DNA from: Desulfovibrio desulfuricans DSM 642
GTDB lineage: Bacteria > Desulfobacterota > Desulfovibrionia > Desulfovibrionales > Desulfovibrionaceae
NCBI RefSeq assembly: GCF_000420465.1
Contig: NZ_ATUZ01000011.1
Coordinates: 496,001 to 560,000 of the forward strand
Length of the DNA: 64,000 nt
Reading direction: 5' to 3'
The notes beneath the pieces were generated by a model. That model ran no database searches. It saw only the letters and a list, made by a program, of their open reading frames with translations, and was not told the DNA's origin. The position numbers and the translations under genes were made by a program. Shown piece after piece: positions 35,423-44,620 of this stretch (the stretch's first letter is position 1; each line of letters starts with the position of its first letter).

Positions 35423-38400
35423 TTATGCGGCCTTGATGCTGCCGTCTTGCACATGGAACAGCGCGGCCTGGGGTTCTGCATTGCGCAGCAGCTCCGCCAT
35501 GTGCGGCTGGCAGGTAAAGTAAAGCAGCTGGTGGGCCTTGCCCTGGCTGCCGCCTGTCAGCTCCACAAAGGCGCGCGCGGTGCGCTCGGCCCTTTGCGGG
35601 TCAAAGTTGACCAGCACTTCGTCCATGATCACAGGCAGGGGCGCGGCATGCAGGGCATGATTTTTTATGTAGGCCAGCCGCAGGGCCAGATAGGCCTGTT
35701 CGCGCGCGCCCCGGCTCAGATTTTCCGGCGCTATGGGTTCGCCCTGCGCGGGCAGGATGGCAAGGCTGGCGTCTTCCAGCGAGGCGTTGATGCCCCGCCA
35801 GCGCTGGCCTGTAATGCGGGTGAAGATGCTTGAAGCAAGGCGGATGACCTCTGGCTGGCGCTCCAGTTCAAAGGTGCGCTTGGCTGTTTCAAGGATGCTG
35901 CGGGCAAGAGCCACGCGGCTCCAGGCAAAGGCCATGCGCTCCATGTCTTCCACAAGGGCCGCCTCCTGCTGCAATAGCTGCGAAAGCTCGTCGGTGCGCG
36001 AAAGGGCGTCCACCTTGCTGCGCAGTTCCGCCACGCGCTTGACCAGATTTTCTTCCTGCTCCTGAATGCCTGTCAGTTCTTCGCTGATGCTCGCGCTGCG
36101 GCGCTCCTGACTTTCCTGATCCTCATGCTCGAAGGAATCGAGAAAGTCCTTCATGGGGGTTTTGTCCGCAGCCAGCCGCAGGGCGTCTTCCAGATCCTGA
36201 CGGCGCAGGGTGAGTGCGCGCAGCTCTTCGTGAAGTGCGGCCTGACGCAAAAATTCTTCCGCATCGTGCGCGCCCGCCATGGCAAGCAGGGAGCGTTCCG
36301 CGCTCCGGGCGCTTTCAAGGGCGGCTTCCGCAGCGCGGGCCTCGTCCTCCATTTCCATCACTTCATTATCAAGGTTGCGGCGGCGGCTCTGCGCCTGCGA
36401 CATGGCTTCCGCCGCTTCCAGCGCGGCATCAAGGCTGAGCAGCCAGTCGGGGCGGTTGTCCGCATCCTGCTGCGGCGGCAGGCCAAGCTCTGCCAGCAGG
36501 GCTTGCAGCGGGTCGCGCAGGGCAGCCAGTTCTGTGCGCCCCTGGTTGAGCTGAGACTGGGCGCGCTGCACAGAAGCCTCGGCAGCGAGACAGTTTTCCA
36601 TGTATTTCAGGGCTTCCCGCACTGTTTCCGGGTCAAGGTCGGTGCCGAGGCCAAGATCATGCAGACAGGCCGTCCATTGCGAGCGCGCTTCGTTGAGCCG
36701 CTCCTGCGCCTGACGCAGTTCCGCGCTGGCTTCTGCCTGACGGGTGCGGGCGCGGTTGAGCTCGCTCTGCGAATTTTGCAGCGCGGCCTCGGCCTTGATG
36801 CGCAGTTCGCGGGCGGCATCGGCCTCGCGGCAGGATTCAAGCACCTGCCGCACTGCCTCCGCCAGTGAATCTGAATCCGCGTTGGCGGGCAGGCGCTCAG
36901 CCACGGCTGGCACCAGACGCATGCGGGCCTCTGTCTGACGCAGATCGTTATCCAGGGTTTGCAGCTCCGCATCGGTGGCGGCAACGCCGCCAAAGGCGAG
37001 CCGTGCTGATTCCGCCCGGGCAAAAAAGGCAGCCGCACCCTCGGGAGAGGGCACATTGGCCACGTGCAGGGCCAGCATGAATTCGTGCCAGCGGCGGCGG
37101 GTTTGCTGCACAATGCCTTCAACCTCGGAGCGCACGGCCTGCCGTTTGCTCACTTCCGTGCGGGCAAGGTCCATGGCGTGTTTGAGTTCGTCCATGTCCT
37201 TGCGGGCGCGTTCTTCTTCAAAGCATTGCTCGCGTTCGTGCTCAAGCAGCACTTCTCTGGCTTCAAGCGTCACCAGATCCATGCTCTGCACCCCAGCCGC
37301 AGCGCAAAGCTGGTTGGCCTGTTCGTCCAGTTCCGCCACATGGGCCGCGCACGAATCGCGTCTGCCCTGAAGTTGCAGATGTTCCATCTGGCGGCGTTTT
37401 GCCTCCGCCCCGGTGTGCGGTACGCCGCCCGCCATAAAGCCAACGCCGCAGAGCAGCATAAGATAGCCGGACCACAGGCTCACAGGCAGTTCAATGCCCG
37501 GCGAAAGTTCAATGCTCGTAATGCCCATGCGCCAGTAGGCCAGCAGCATGCCCGCGCCGCCAAGAAAGAAAGCAAGACCCAGAATCAGCAGCGGCAGGTT
37601 TTTTACCCTTGTGACGGGCGGCTCGTTGCCGATGCGGGCGCTGAATTCTTCCAGCCGCTCACGCTCCGTGCCCAAGGTGGCGGAAAGGGCGCGCAGCTTG
37701 CGCAGGGCAAGGGTTTGCCCGTCAAGATCCTCGCGGGTGGGGCCGTTTATGTGGCGCTGTTCTTCGCGCAGGGCTTCTACGCGGCCCTTGACCGCGGCAA
37801 CCTGTTCCTCCGCCTGACGCACGTCCTGCGCGGCATCGTCAGCCTGGTGCATTTTTTCCTGCACATCGGCGGCGAGGGCGAGGGCTTCTTCCTGCCGCGA
37901 AAGGAGCGAATCAAGCAGGGTTTCTGCCTGAGCGCCGTCACTTGCGCCGTTGACCACCAGCCGCAGCGGATTGAAAGCTCTGGAAAACGTTGTTTTTGCT
38001 TCGTTCACCGCGCGTTGGCGCAGGGGGCGCTGGCGGCGGGCTTCTTCCTGTCGGGCAAGGGCCTGACGCAGGTTGTCGCGGGCATCGTCATCCAGCGCGG
38101 CGGGGGGGGCGGGCAGCAGATCAAGGGCGGCAGTGTTGGAGGCCACCTCGCGTTCTGCGCTTTCCACTTCGCGGTTGCTCTGGGTGAGGCTGTCCACGGC
38201 GGCCTGATGGGCCGAGGCGGCGGCGCGCATTTCCCGCCCTTGGCGTTCAATATCCTCGCGGGCAAAGAGGGAGCGGTCGGTACTCCGGATGCGGTCGCAC
38301 GACCAGTCCGGCCCGAGGCGCGAGAGTTCGCGGGTGAGGTCTTCCTGCGCGCGCAGCAGGGCTTCTTCCTGCGCGGGCAGGGCGCTCAATGCCTGCCGGA

Positions 38401-39400
38401 AGCCGCTTTTGCGTTCGGCCATGCGGCGCAGGGCGGGCAGGGCCTCCAGCAGGGGATAATTGATCTCAAGTTCGTCACGCCGCTGGCGCAGCCGGGTGAG
38501 TTTTTCCATCTGCGCGGCCCATTGCCGCTCGCAGCCCTCGCGGGCCTCCTGCGCGCGGGCAAGGCGCTCCCTGCCGTTTTCGGGAAAGGTGGCGCTTATG
38601 GGGTCAAGGCGCTCAAGGCGCGCGCCCGCCATGCGCCATTCGTTCCACTGCAACCACACGCCAAGGCGGCGTTCAAGGATGCGGCGTTCTTCTTCAAGCT
38701 GGAGTTTGCGGTGGCGCAGATTTGCCAGATCGTCGCGCTTTTCGGCAAGGTCCATTGCCATGCTGTCGTACCCGGCGCATTCCTGTTCCAGTTCGATCTT
38801 GCGTTGCCGCAGTTCGGCAAGCTGGCGCAGGGCGGCGTTGAGGGCGGGCTTGCTGCCGCCGCTCTTGAAAATTTCATCGGCCTGTTTGTCCAGCAGCTTG
38901 AGCGCTTCGCCGGGCGAACGCAGCCCCGGCCCGAAACTTGCGCCGTACAGGGCGTTGCGCACGCCTTCGTCAGTGAGGCTGTTGAGGTCTTCAAGTTCAG
39001 TGAGGCTGAAGCCGAACACGTTGCGGTACACATCGCGGCTCACGCCGGAGAGCATCTGGCGCAGCATGTCCGGTTCCAGCGGTTTGCCGTCCGGATCGGT
39101 GAGGGTGAGCACGCCGCCGTTGCTGCCGGGCCGCCGGGTGAGGCGCAGAATGCCGCGTTCGTCCGAGCGCAGTTCCATGCTGCCGCCGGGCTGCCCGCCG
39201 CGCAGGGGGCCGGGAATACGCTTGTATTCCTTGTTGCGCGGGTCGGGATAGCCGATGAGTATGGTACGCAAAAATTCTAGGCAGGTGGATTTGCCCGCTT
39301 CGTTTTCACCCAGAAAGATGGAAAGCCCCGGTGAAAGATTTTCAACACTCACGTCAGAAAAAATACCGAAGCCGTCCATGTGGAAGGACTGGATATACAT
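35423..39400 (-). CDS. SbcC/YhaN-like AAA ATPase with coiled coils
   Basis: A 1325-residue SMC-type ATPase. Walker A GENEAGKS is at residues 31-38. Long Ala/Arg/Glu/Gln-rich coiled coils follow on both sides of the middle. The C-terminal half has the signature LSRGAREQAYLAL and Walker B PLPVIMDEVLVNFD. Near residues 610-670 there are two hydrophobic segments (LPLLILGLAFFLGGAGMLLAYW and LWSGYLMLLCGVGFMAGG). These replace the zinc-hook region and are a mark of the YhaN subgroup. It probably forms a nuclease complex with the gene upstream. The start has GGAGG 7 nt upstream and shares one base with the preceding stop (TGATG). Confidence 0.9.
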   Translation of the reverse strand: MYIQSFHMDGFGIFSDVSVENLSPGLSIFLGENEAGKSTCLEFLRTILIGYPDPRNKEYKRIPGPLRGGQPGGSMELRSDERGILRLTRRPGSNGGVLTLTDPDGKPLEPDMLRQMLSGVSRDVYRNVFGFSLTELEDLNSLTDEGVRNALYGASFGPGLRSPGEALKLLDKQADEIFKSGGSKPALNAALRQLAELRQRKIELEQECAGYDSMAMDLAEKRDDLANLRHRKLQLEEERRILERRLGVWLQWNEWRMAGARLERLDPISATFPENGRERLARAQEAREGCERQWAAQMEKLTRLRQRRDELEINYPLLEALPALRRMAERKSGFRQALSALPAQEEALLRAQEDLTRELSRLGPDWSCDRIRSTDRSLFAREDIERQGREMRAAASAHQAAVDSLTQSNREVESAEREVASNTAALDLLPAPPAALDDDARDNLRQALARQEEARRQRPLRQRAVNEAKTTFSRAFNPLRLVVNGASDGAQAETLLDSLLSRQEEALALAADVQEKMHQADDAAQDVRQAEEQVAAVKGRVEALREEQRHINGPTREDLDGQTLALRKLRALSATLGTERERLEEFSARIGNEPPVTRVKNLPLLILGLAFFLGGAGMLLAYWRMGITSIELSPGIELPVSLWSGYLMLLCGVGFMAGGVPHTGAEAKRRQMEHLQLQGRRDSCAAHVAELDEQANQLCAAAGVQSMDLVTLEAREVLLEHEREQCFEEERARKDMDELKHAMDLARTEVSKRQAVRSEVEGIVQQTRRRWHEFMLALHVANVPSPEGAAAFFARAESARLAFGGVAATDAELQTLDNDLRQTEARMRLVPAVAERLPANADSDSLAEAVRQVLESCREADAARELRIKAEAALQNSQSELNRARTRQAEASAELRQAQERLNEARSQWTACLHDLGLGTDLDPETVREALKYMENCLAAEASVQRAQSQLNQGRTELAALRDPLQALLAELGLPPQQDADNRPDWLLSLDAALEAAEAMSQAQSRRRNLDNEVMEMEDEARAAEAALESARSAERSLLAMAGAHDAEEFLRQAALHEELRALTLRRQDLEDALRLAADKTPMKDFLDSFEHEDQESQERRSASISEELTGIQEQEENLVKRVAELRSKVDALSRTDELSQLLQQEAALVEDMERMAFAWSRVALARSILETAKRTFELERQPEVIRLASSIFTRITGQRWRGINASLEDASLAILPAQGEPIAPENLSRGAREQAYLALRLAYIKNHALHAAPLPVIMDEVLVNFDPQRAERTARAFVELTGGSQGKAHQLLYFTCQPHMAELLRNAEPQAALFHVQDGSIKAA

Positions 39401-40683
39401 CAGCGTTCCTCCAGAAGATCCGTGCACAGGCGTTCGGCCTCTTCCAGAAGGGCTCGCATACGCGCATCGTCGGGTTGGGAGAGAATATGGCGGAGCTGCC
39501 CATGGTCATAGACCTGCTTCAGCGCCGGGGTTGCCACATCGTGCAGGGCGTCGCTGCTTTGCGCCATGCGCTCGGCCAGCCGCAGGGTTTCGCCAAGCAG
39601 GTCTTCACGTTGCAGATACTGGGCACGGTCTATGGCGGGGCTTGTTTCCGCCACCATGTCCTTGATCCACACGCTGGGGGTGCCTGTTTGCAGGTGTGCC
39701 AGCCGTTCGGCAAGGTCTTCCTGATTGGGGGCATCGCGCAGGGCGGCATCCAACGGGGTGCGCCCGCGCAAAACCACACGGGCCATCAGCGCCTCGCAGC
39801 CGGGGTCAGTGGATTCTGCGGCCTCTTCCAGCGCGCGGGTCATTCTGTTTTCCACCTCGTTGAGGTGGGCCACATCATCAAGCTCAACCTGCACCCTGGC
39901 CCACTGCACGGGGCCCAGGCGAACAAAATCCTCGTTGCAGGCATAGCCGCCGCCCGGTTGGGGGCTTGCCGTCACGCGCAGGCAGCCGCGTGGCCCCGGC
40001 TCGTTGACGTGCAGGCCCTGAGCGTTGCCGCTGTACGCGATAAAAGGGGCGGCGCAAAGTGTGGCCCGCTCGTGCACATGGCCCAACGCCCAGGCGTCAA
40101 GCCCTGTATTTTTGAGGTCGTCCAGCGAGCAGGGGGCGTAGCGGTCGGCCTTGCTCTGGCCTTCGACCGTGCAGTGCAGAACGCCAAGCTGAAAACAGTC
40201 GTGGTGCTGGTCGCGCCGGAACAGGCGGGCCAGGTTGCGGCCTTCCTTGATCTTGGCGTGGCTGATGCCGTGCACCACGGCCACGACCTTGCCGTCTTTT
40301 TCAACCGTATGGCTTTCGGCATCCGGCCCGAAAACAGTGACGTTGTCCGGCCACTGCACAGCCGCCAGCCTTGAGGAAAGGGGATCATGATTGCCGTGCG
40401 CCAGAAAAACGCGCACTCCGGCATCACGCAGGCGGCGGCAGCCGTCGCACAGCTTAAGCTGTGCTTTGACGCTGTGGTTTTCCTCATTATACACGTCGCC
40501 AGCCAGTATGAGAAAATCCGGCTTGTCTGATTCGCAAAGCCGGAAGAGGCGGTCCATGGCCTTGAAGGTGGCCTCTTGCAGCAGGCGCGCCAGATGCCCA
40601 CCCTGCGCCGCCGTGCGGGAAAGCCCCTGAAACGGCGTGTCCAGATGCAGATCGGCGGCGTGAATATAGCGGATGCCGTCCAT
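39400..40683 (-). CDS. YhaO/SbcD-like metallophosphoesterase (DNA repair exonuclease)
   Basis: A 427-residue calcineurin-like phosphoesterase. The metal ligands appear in order: IHAADLHLDTPF (DxH), LAGDVYNEENHS (GDxx), AHGNHDPLS (GNHD) and later VVHGISHAKIK and LGHVHERA (GHxH). This is the Mre11/SbcD nuclease arrangement of the YhaO subgroup. It is coupled to the ATPase by a TGATG overlap, so the two proteins are likely made in stoichiometric amounts for double-strand-break end processing. The start has GAGG 7 nt upstream. Confidence 0.92.
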   Translation of the reverse strand: MDGIRYIHAADLHLDTPFQGLSRTAAQGGHLARLLQEATFKAMDRLFRLCESDKPDFLILAGDVYNEENHSVKAQLKLCDGCRRLRDAGVRVFLAHGNHDPLSSRLAAVQWPDNVTVFGPDAESHTVEKDGKVVAVVHGISHAKIKEGRNLARLFRRDQHHDCFQLGVLHCTVEGQSKADRYAPCSLDDLKNTGLDAWALGHVHERATLCAAPFIAYSGNAQGLHVNEPGPRGCLRVTASPQPGGGYACNEDFVRLGPVQWARVQVELDDVAHLNEVENRMTRALEEAAESTDPGCEALMARVVLRGRTPLDAALRDAPNQEDLAERLAHLQTGTPSVWIKDMVAETSPAIDRAQYLQREDLLGETLRLAERMAQSSDALHDVATPALKQVYDHGQLRHILSQPDDARMRALLEEAERLCTDLLEER

Positions 40684-40876
40684 GTAAAAGCCTCGTTTAT
40701 GGATTTTTAGGGAAATATTGATGAAATCTAGACTTTTTCAAAATAAATGACAAGCGCAACGGCCAATTACGCCATTGCTTCAGACATGGCAGTGCAGTTA
40801 CAACAGTGCGCCAGAAAATTTGTGCTGCAAGTACAGGTGGATGGAAAAACAGAGGGAGCAGAGGGGAGGAGGGCAG

Positions 40877-40913
40877 AAAAAAAGCCAGACCACCGCTCTG
40901 CTGGAGGTCTGGC
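40877..40913 (-). terminator. Terminator of the glycosyltransferase gene
   Basis: On the minus strand GCCAGACC/GGTCTGGC is followed by seven T. It lies 35 bases past the stop at 40948. Confidence 0.9.
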
Positions 40914-40947
40914 CCTGGAGTCGCGCTGAAAAAGCGGATTGCCGTTT

Positions 40948-42030
40948 CTATTCCTGCACTGCGGGGTTGCCGTGCACTGGCAGGGAGCCGTTGCGGATAA
41001 AGTGATCCACAAGGCCGAAAACGGTTTCATTGCCGCAAAAGCACCCTGCGGCTATGGCCGCCTTGTAGGCAGGCAGGTTTGCCTCAAAGCGTTGCAGCAG
41101 CTCCGGCTCCAGCGTGAGCATGTCGGCCTGCATGCCGTAGTTCAGGCGCTCGATGTAGAGCGCGTTGAAGCGCTGTTCCACCATGGCCTTGAGGGGCAAA
41201 GTGAGTATGGGTTTGCCCAGGTGCAGGGCCTCGCCCATAAGGGTATGCCCGCCGCCCTGGATAACGTAGGAGCAGCCCTCCAGCAGCCGTAGAAAGCCTT
41301 CTTCGCTCTTGCGCATGAAGATGACGTTGTCCTCCTGCCCTTCGGTGCGATCATAGCCGAAGACGTAGCAGGTCTTGCGCGTGGCGGCGCGCAGAAAGTC
41401 CACCAGTTTGCGATGGGTGGAATTGCTCTGGTATACGAGCACATGGCCGTCATCGCGCGGATTGAGCGCAAGCACGCTGTCGCGCAGGATGGGCGGGGCC
41501 ACGCGCGCCTTGTACTGCGGCAGCACGGGCGGCGAGTAGAATGATATGATGAGGTTTTCCGCCGTGGGGCGGAAGAGATAGCGCGGGGTGAGGCCCTGCA
41601 CAAAGGTATCCCACCACATGTTGGGCGGCAGGTTGTGCTGGCAGCAGGTGATGATGTGCTGATGGTCGAGGGTCAGACAGGGCAGCTCGGCCTTTTCGGC
41701 GGCGCGCGGCACAAAGTATTCCAGATCTGTCATGCAGACATCGGGCTGGAATTCATCAATGAGGCGCGAAACCTGATCAATATAACGCTGCCTGTGCCAC
41801 AGCAGGGGCAGGGCGCGGCTGATGGTGGCGGCCATGTCCACCTTGTAGTCCTTGAACACCGTGCCCAGGTTGGGAAGGCGGCGCACGGGAAATTCCGGCT
41901 CAAGAATTTTCGGGGCGTCGTCGTCCGCCACAAAAAGAAATTCGTGCCGTGAAAGGCGGCGGGCTATGGTCAGGCCGCGCATGGCGTGCCCGTGGCCTGT
42001 GCCGTGAATGCCGTAAAGTACGCGCGCCAT
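40948..42030 (-). CDS. MJ1255/VC2487-family glycosyltransferase
   Basis: A 360-residue GT-B fold protein, beginning RVLYGIHGTGHGHAMRGLTIARRL. The middle has DFQPDVCMTDLEYF-type residues (EFQPDVCMTDLEYFVPRAA). The nucleotide-sugar site resembles VIQGGGHTLMGEALHLGKPILTLPL, as in MurG-like enzymes. It matches the MJ1255/VC2487 family, predicted glycosyltransferases of unknown acceptor. The start has AAAGGAG 5 nt upstream. It is divergent from a GT2 gene, so both may serve one surface glycan pathway. Confidence 0.85.
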   Translation of the reverse strand: MARVLYGIHGTGHGHAMRGLTIARRLSRHEFLFVADDDAPKILEPEFPVRRLPNLGTVFKDYKVDMAATISRALPLLWHRQRYIDQVSRLIDEFQPDVCMTDLEYFVPRAAEKAELPCLTLDHQHIITCCQHNLPPNMWWDTFVQGLTPRYLFRPTAENLIISFYSPPVLPQYKARVAPPILRDSVLALNPRDDGHVLVYQSNSTHRKLVDFLRAATRKTCYVFGYDRTEGQEDNVIFMRKSEEGFLRLLEGCSYVIQGGGHTLMGEALHLGKPILTLPLKAMVEQRFNALYIERLNYGMQADMLTLEPELLQRFEANLPAYKAAIAAGCFCGNETVFGLVDHFIRNGSLPVHGNPAVQE

Positions 42031-42208
42031 GGTTCTCCTTTATCCCTGCCGCTGAATAGGCGGCGGGTTTGCGGCGGCAAGCCTACCAATGCACGGCAGT
42101 AGCGTCAATTACCCGTCTTGACGCACAGGGGCCTGTTATCTACCATCACGTATTCATTGCTGTCTGTCACATCTGATTGCGGGGCGCAGCAGCGCCAGCG
42201 GAGCATAC

Positions 42209-43231
42209 ATGCACGAGCCCAGCACCGGGGCGAGCCCGCAGGGGCCGCTCTGCAACGTGACCATCCCGGTTTTTAACAGGCCTGCGGCCACGGAGCGCGC
42301 CATCCGCGCCCTGGCAGCCACCTCGCGCGAGGTGCCGTTCCATATCACGGTTGTGGACAATGGCAGCGAGCCGGAGCTTGTAAAAAAACTGCTGGCCTTG
42401 CGGGCAGAGGGCTTGGTCGACCATCTTTTTTTGCTGCCGCGCAATATGGGCGTGGCCTGCGCGGCCAATGTGGGCTGGCAGCTTGTGCCCGCGCCGCTGT
42501 ACATGAAGCTGGATAATGATACCGCCATTGTGCGCAAGCACTGGCTGCGCGACCTGCTGGCCCTGTGGAACCACGGGCAGCCGCTCTCCAATCTTGGCGG
42601 CGCGTTTAACCGCGAAATGCTGCGAAAAACTCCCGGCAGCCTGCAAACCCCGCACGGCGAGCTTGGGCTGTGCGTGGGCAACCTGCCCGGTCAGGCCGTG
42701 CTTGTGCCGCAGGCTGTTTCTGAAAAACTGGGTTTCTGGAATGAGGAATACGGCCTCTACGGCGGAGAAGACGGTGATTACGGCCTGCGCATGCAGGCGG
42801 CGGGCCTGCCGCAGTACTATTACCTGGGGCCCGAGTATTTTGAAAATATCAGGGAAGACGATGACGCGCGCGAAACCTATGCCGCGCGAGGCATAGACAA
42901 GCGCAGACTGCACCGCGAGCTGGTGGTCAGGGATAACCTGTGCATGGGCAAACTGTTCATGAATAAAATTCTCTACCTTTCCGGCCTGCGCTCTCTTGCG
43001 CCACTACGACGCTATGCTGTAGACGATGTGGACGGGCAGGGCCGGGTGCGGCTGACCGAGCGTAAGGAATACAAGGAATTTCAGCGTGATCTTGCGCAGG
43101 TGGCCGCAGGGCTGAACGCCCGTTTTCGGGATTATGTCATGTCCTACAAGCTGGATGCGCCTACGGCGGACGCCATGCGGCAGGTGCTTGAAAAACACGC
43201 GCAGGCAACAAAAATTGATAAGGGGCTGTGA
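42209..43231 (+). CDS. Family 2 glycosyltransferase
   Basis: A 340-residue GT-A enzyme. The Rossmann start VTIPVFNRPAATERAIRAL, the HITVVDNGSEPELV loop, and the metal-binding D-x-D in YMKLDNDTAIV are all present. The later GFWNEEYGLYGGEDGDYGLRM carries the likely catalytic acid region. It would transfer a sugar from a nucleotide donor to an unknown acceptor. The start has GGAG 5 nt upstream. Its stop overlaps the ATG of the next gene (TGATG), so the TPR-like protein is made with it. Confidence 0.9.
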   Translation: MHEPSTGASPQGPLCNVTIPVFNRPAATERAIRALAATSREVPFHITVVDNGSEPELVKKLLALRAEGLVDHLFLLPRNMGVACAANVGWQLVPAPLYMKLDNDTAIVRKHWLRDLLALWNHGQPLSNLGGAFNREMLRKTPGSLQTPHGELGLCVGNLPGQAVLVPQAVSEKLGFWNEEYGLYGGEDGDYGLRMQAAGLPQYYYLGPEYFENIREDDDARETYAARGIDKRRLHRELVVRDNLCMGKLFMNKILYLSGLRSLAPLRRYAVDDVDGQGRVRLTERKEYKEFQRDLAQVAAGLNARFRDYVMSYKLDAPTADAMRQVLEKHAQATKIDKGL

Positions 43232-43809
43232 TGAACGCACGTAAAGTCAGAGAAGACCTGGGCCGCGCCAAGGCCTGTTGCGCGCGCCGCGATACGGAAC
43301 GGGCGCTCTTTCTAACCATGTCGGCCCTCAAGGAGCTGGGCGGCCAGAGCGCTCCGCTCGATCTGCGCGGCGATTTTCGGGCCGCAGTGGCGGATCTGGC
43401 TGTTGATCCGGAGCTGAAAGCCGCTGGCGCGCCAGCCTTTGCCTATACTCCCGGTGCGGAAAAAGATCTGCTCCAGCTTCTTTCGCAGCTTTACCGCTCC
43501 CTTAAGGGACAGGAAAAGGAAGAGGAATATCAGACGGCCTTGCAGCGCAAGCTGAATCTTGACCACGGCTTCAGCGACGGCAAAAAGTTTCTGGCAGAGG
43601 GTAAGCCGTCAGAGGCTGATGCATGTTTTGCCGAGGCCCTCAAACACTACAAGGACGAAAAGGCCATCTTTGGCATGATGGCCCGGGCCATGATGGATGC
43701 GGGCGAATATGTGCGCGCCATCGGGCATGCGAGGGCCGGCCTCAAGGAACTGCCGGACGATGCGGAACTGACGGGCATTGTGGAGGAGTGCACCCGCCTG
43801 CGTCAGTAA
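43231..43809 (+). CDS. TPR-like hypothetical protein coupled to a GT2 enzyme
   Basis: A 192-residue soluble helical protein. The C-terminal third has TPR-like repeats (GKPSEADACFAEALKHYKDEKAIFGMMARAMMDAGEYVRAIGHARAGL). The N-terminal part (KVREDLGRAKACCARRDTERALFLTMSALKELGG) is similar in style. There is no signal peptide. The ATG at 43231 overlaps the GT2 stop, so the frame start at 43228 is not used. It is probably an accessory of the glycosyltransferase; I do not know its exact role. Confidence 0.78.
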   Translation: MNARKVREDLGRAKACCARRDTERALFLTMSALKELGGQSAPLDLRGDFRAAVADLAVDPELKAAGAPAFAYTPGAEKDLLQLLSQLYRSLKGQEKEEEYQTALQRKLNLDHGFSDGKKFLAEGKPSEADACFAEALKHYKDEKAIFGMMARAMMDAGEYVRAIGHARAGLKELPDDAELTGIVEECTRLRQ

Positions 43810-43881
43810 AACTTTCGGCGTATTTTTTGCATCGTTCTGACGAAAACTTGGCGGCGGCAAAAGCTGCCGCAGGGAGTCGTC

Positions 43882-44139
43882 ATGAACGGTCACAATCGCG
43901 TAAGGTCAGTTCCCTATATGGCATTGAGCGCGGCGCTTTTTGGCTGCGCACTGTTCTTTGCCGTTACCCTTTGGCGCGGCGAAAGCATGGGAGAAAGCGG
44001 CCAGTTTGCCTATACCCCAGGTTTTGATGTGCGGGCGGACGTGGTTAATTCCGTGCGGGTTGTGCCGCTGGCGGGAACCACCCTGCGCAGCCCCAGCGTG
44101 AACGCGGATAAATCTGCGGCTGTTTCCCTGGCCTATTAG
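43882..44139 (+). CDS. Small hypothetical protein with one membrane segment
   Basis: An 85-residue protein. A hydrophobic segment at about residues 12-30 (YMALSAALFGCALFFAVTLW) is followed by a hydrophilic tail with FAYTPGFDVRADVVNSVRVVPLAG. It may be an anchored periplasmic or exported small protein. The ATG has GGGAG 6 nt upstream. It is 72 bases after the TPR-like gene on the same strand and probably in that operon. I recognise no family. Confidence 0.65.
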   Translation: MNGHNRVRSVPYMALSAALFGCALFFAVTLWRGESMGESGQFAYTPGFDVRADVVNSVRVVPLAGTTLRSPSVNADKSAAVSLAY

Positions 44140-44177
44140 GCTGTTTTTATTTTGAAAAGTTGGATTGCCTCACACCA

Positions 44178-44198
44178 GTAGCGGGCTACCCTTTTTTT
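44178..44198 (+). terminator. Weak rho-independent terminator
   Basis: GTAG-CGGG-CTAC followed by CC and seven T, 38 bases past the small membrane protein stop. Confidence 0.6.
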
Positions 44199-44620
44199 AT
44201 GTATAGTTGATCACCTTTTTTGATCTTGTCCTTTCAGCGGTCTTTCTGCTGGAGGGCTGACGTGTCGCGCGTAGTTCTAAAAAGGAGATGCAGAAGTGTA
44301 TTTCTGGTCCGTTTTTTCTAACCGTATCTGAAGATCATTAATCGGGAACGGTTCTTCCCTTTGTTTTAAATTGCAATTAGCTGTAATTTTTAACGTATTA
44401 CTTTTAAAACATAGTAATTTGCCATGTTATATTGACTTTGTTTCAGAATGTGCCTACATTGTACAAGCTGCCCGATTAGAATGGATGAAAAGCCTTATTG
44501 TTCTCATCACTGTAGTGCCATGTTTAACTTCCTCATTTCTCCATAATATTAGTGAGTTACTGACCGATACTTTTTGTTCGGCAATAACATCACGCATTCT
44601 TTAAAGGACACGTTTGCGTT
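44199..44620 (+). other. AT-rich promoter region of hflK
   Basis: No gene is supported in this stretch. A 77-residue frame at 44371 starts at a TTG without a ribosome site and is rejected. It holds the promoter at 44432. Confidence 0.6.
44432..44460 (+). promoter_or_regulatory. Sigma-70-type promoter of hflKC
   Basis: TTGACT (44432-44437) and TACATT (44455-44460) are separated by exactly 17 bases. The transcript would have a leader of about 155 bases before hflK. Confidence 0.55.

Noticed and set aside
37064-39280. 738-codon open frame on the plus strand
   Set aside because: It lies antisense inside the SbcC/YhaN-like gene, whose ATPase motifs are clear. The frame has the Ala/Gly/His/Val-rich look of a GC-rich shadow and no ribosome site.
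44371-44604. 77-codon frame in the AT-rich hflK leader
   Set aside because: TTG start without Shine-Dalgarno, composition like the surrounding non-coding DNA, and it spans the hflKC promoter.
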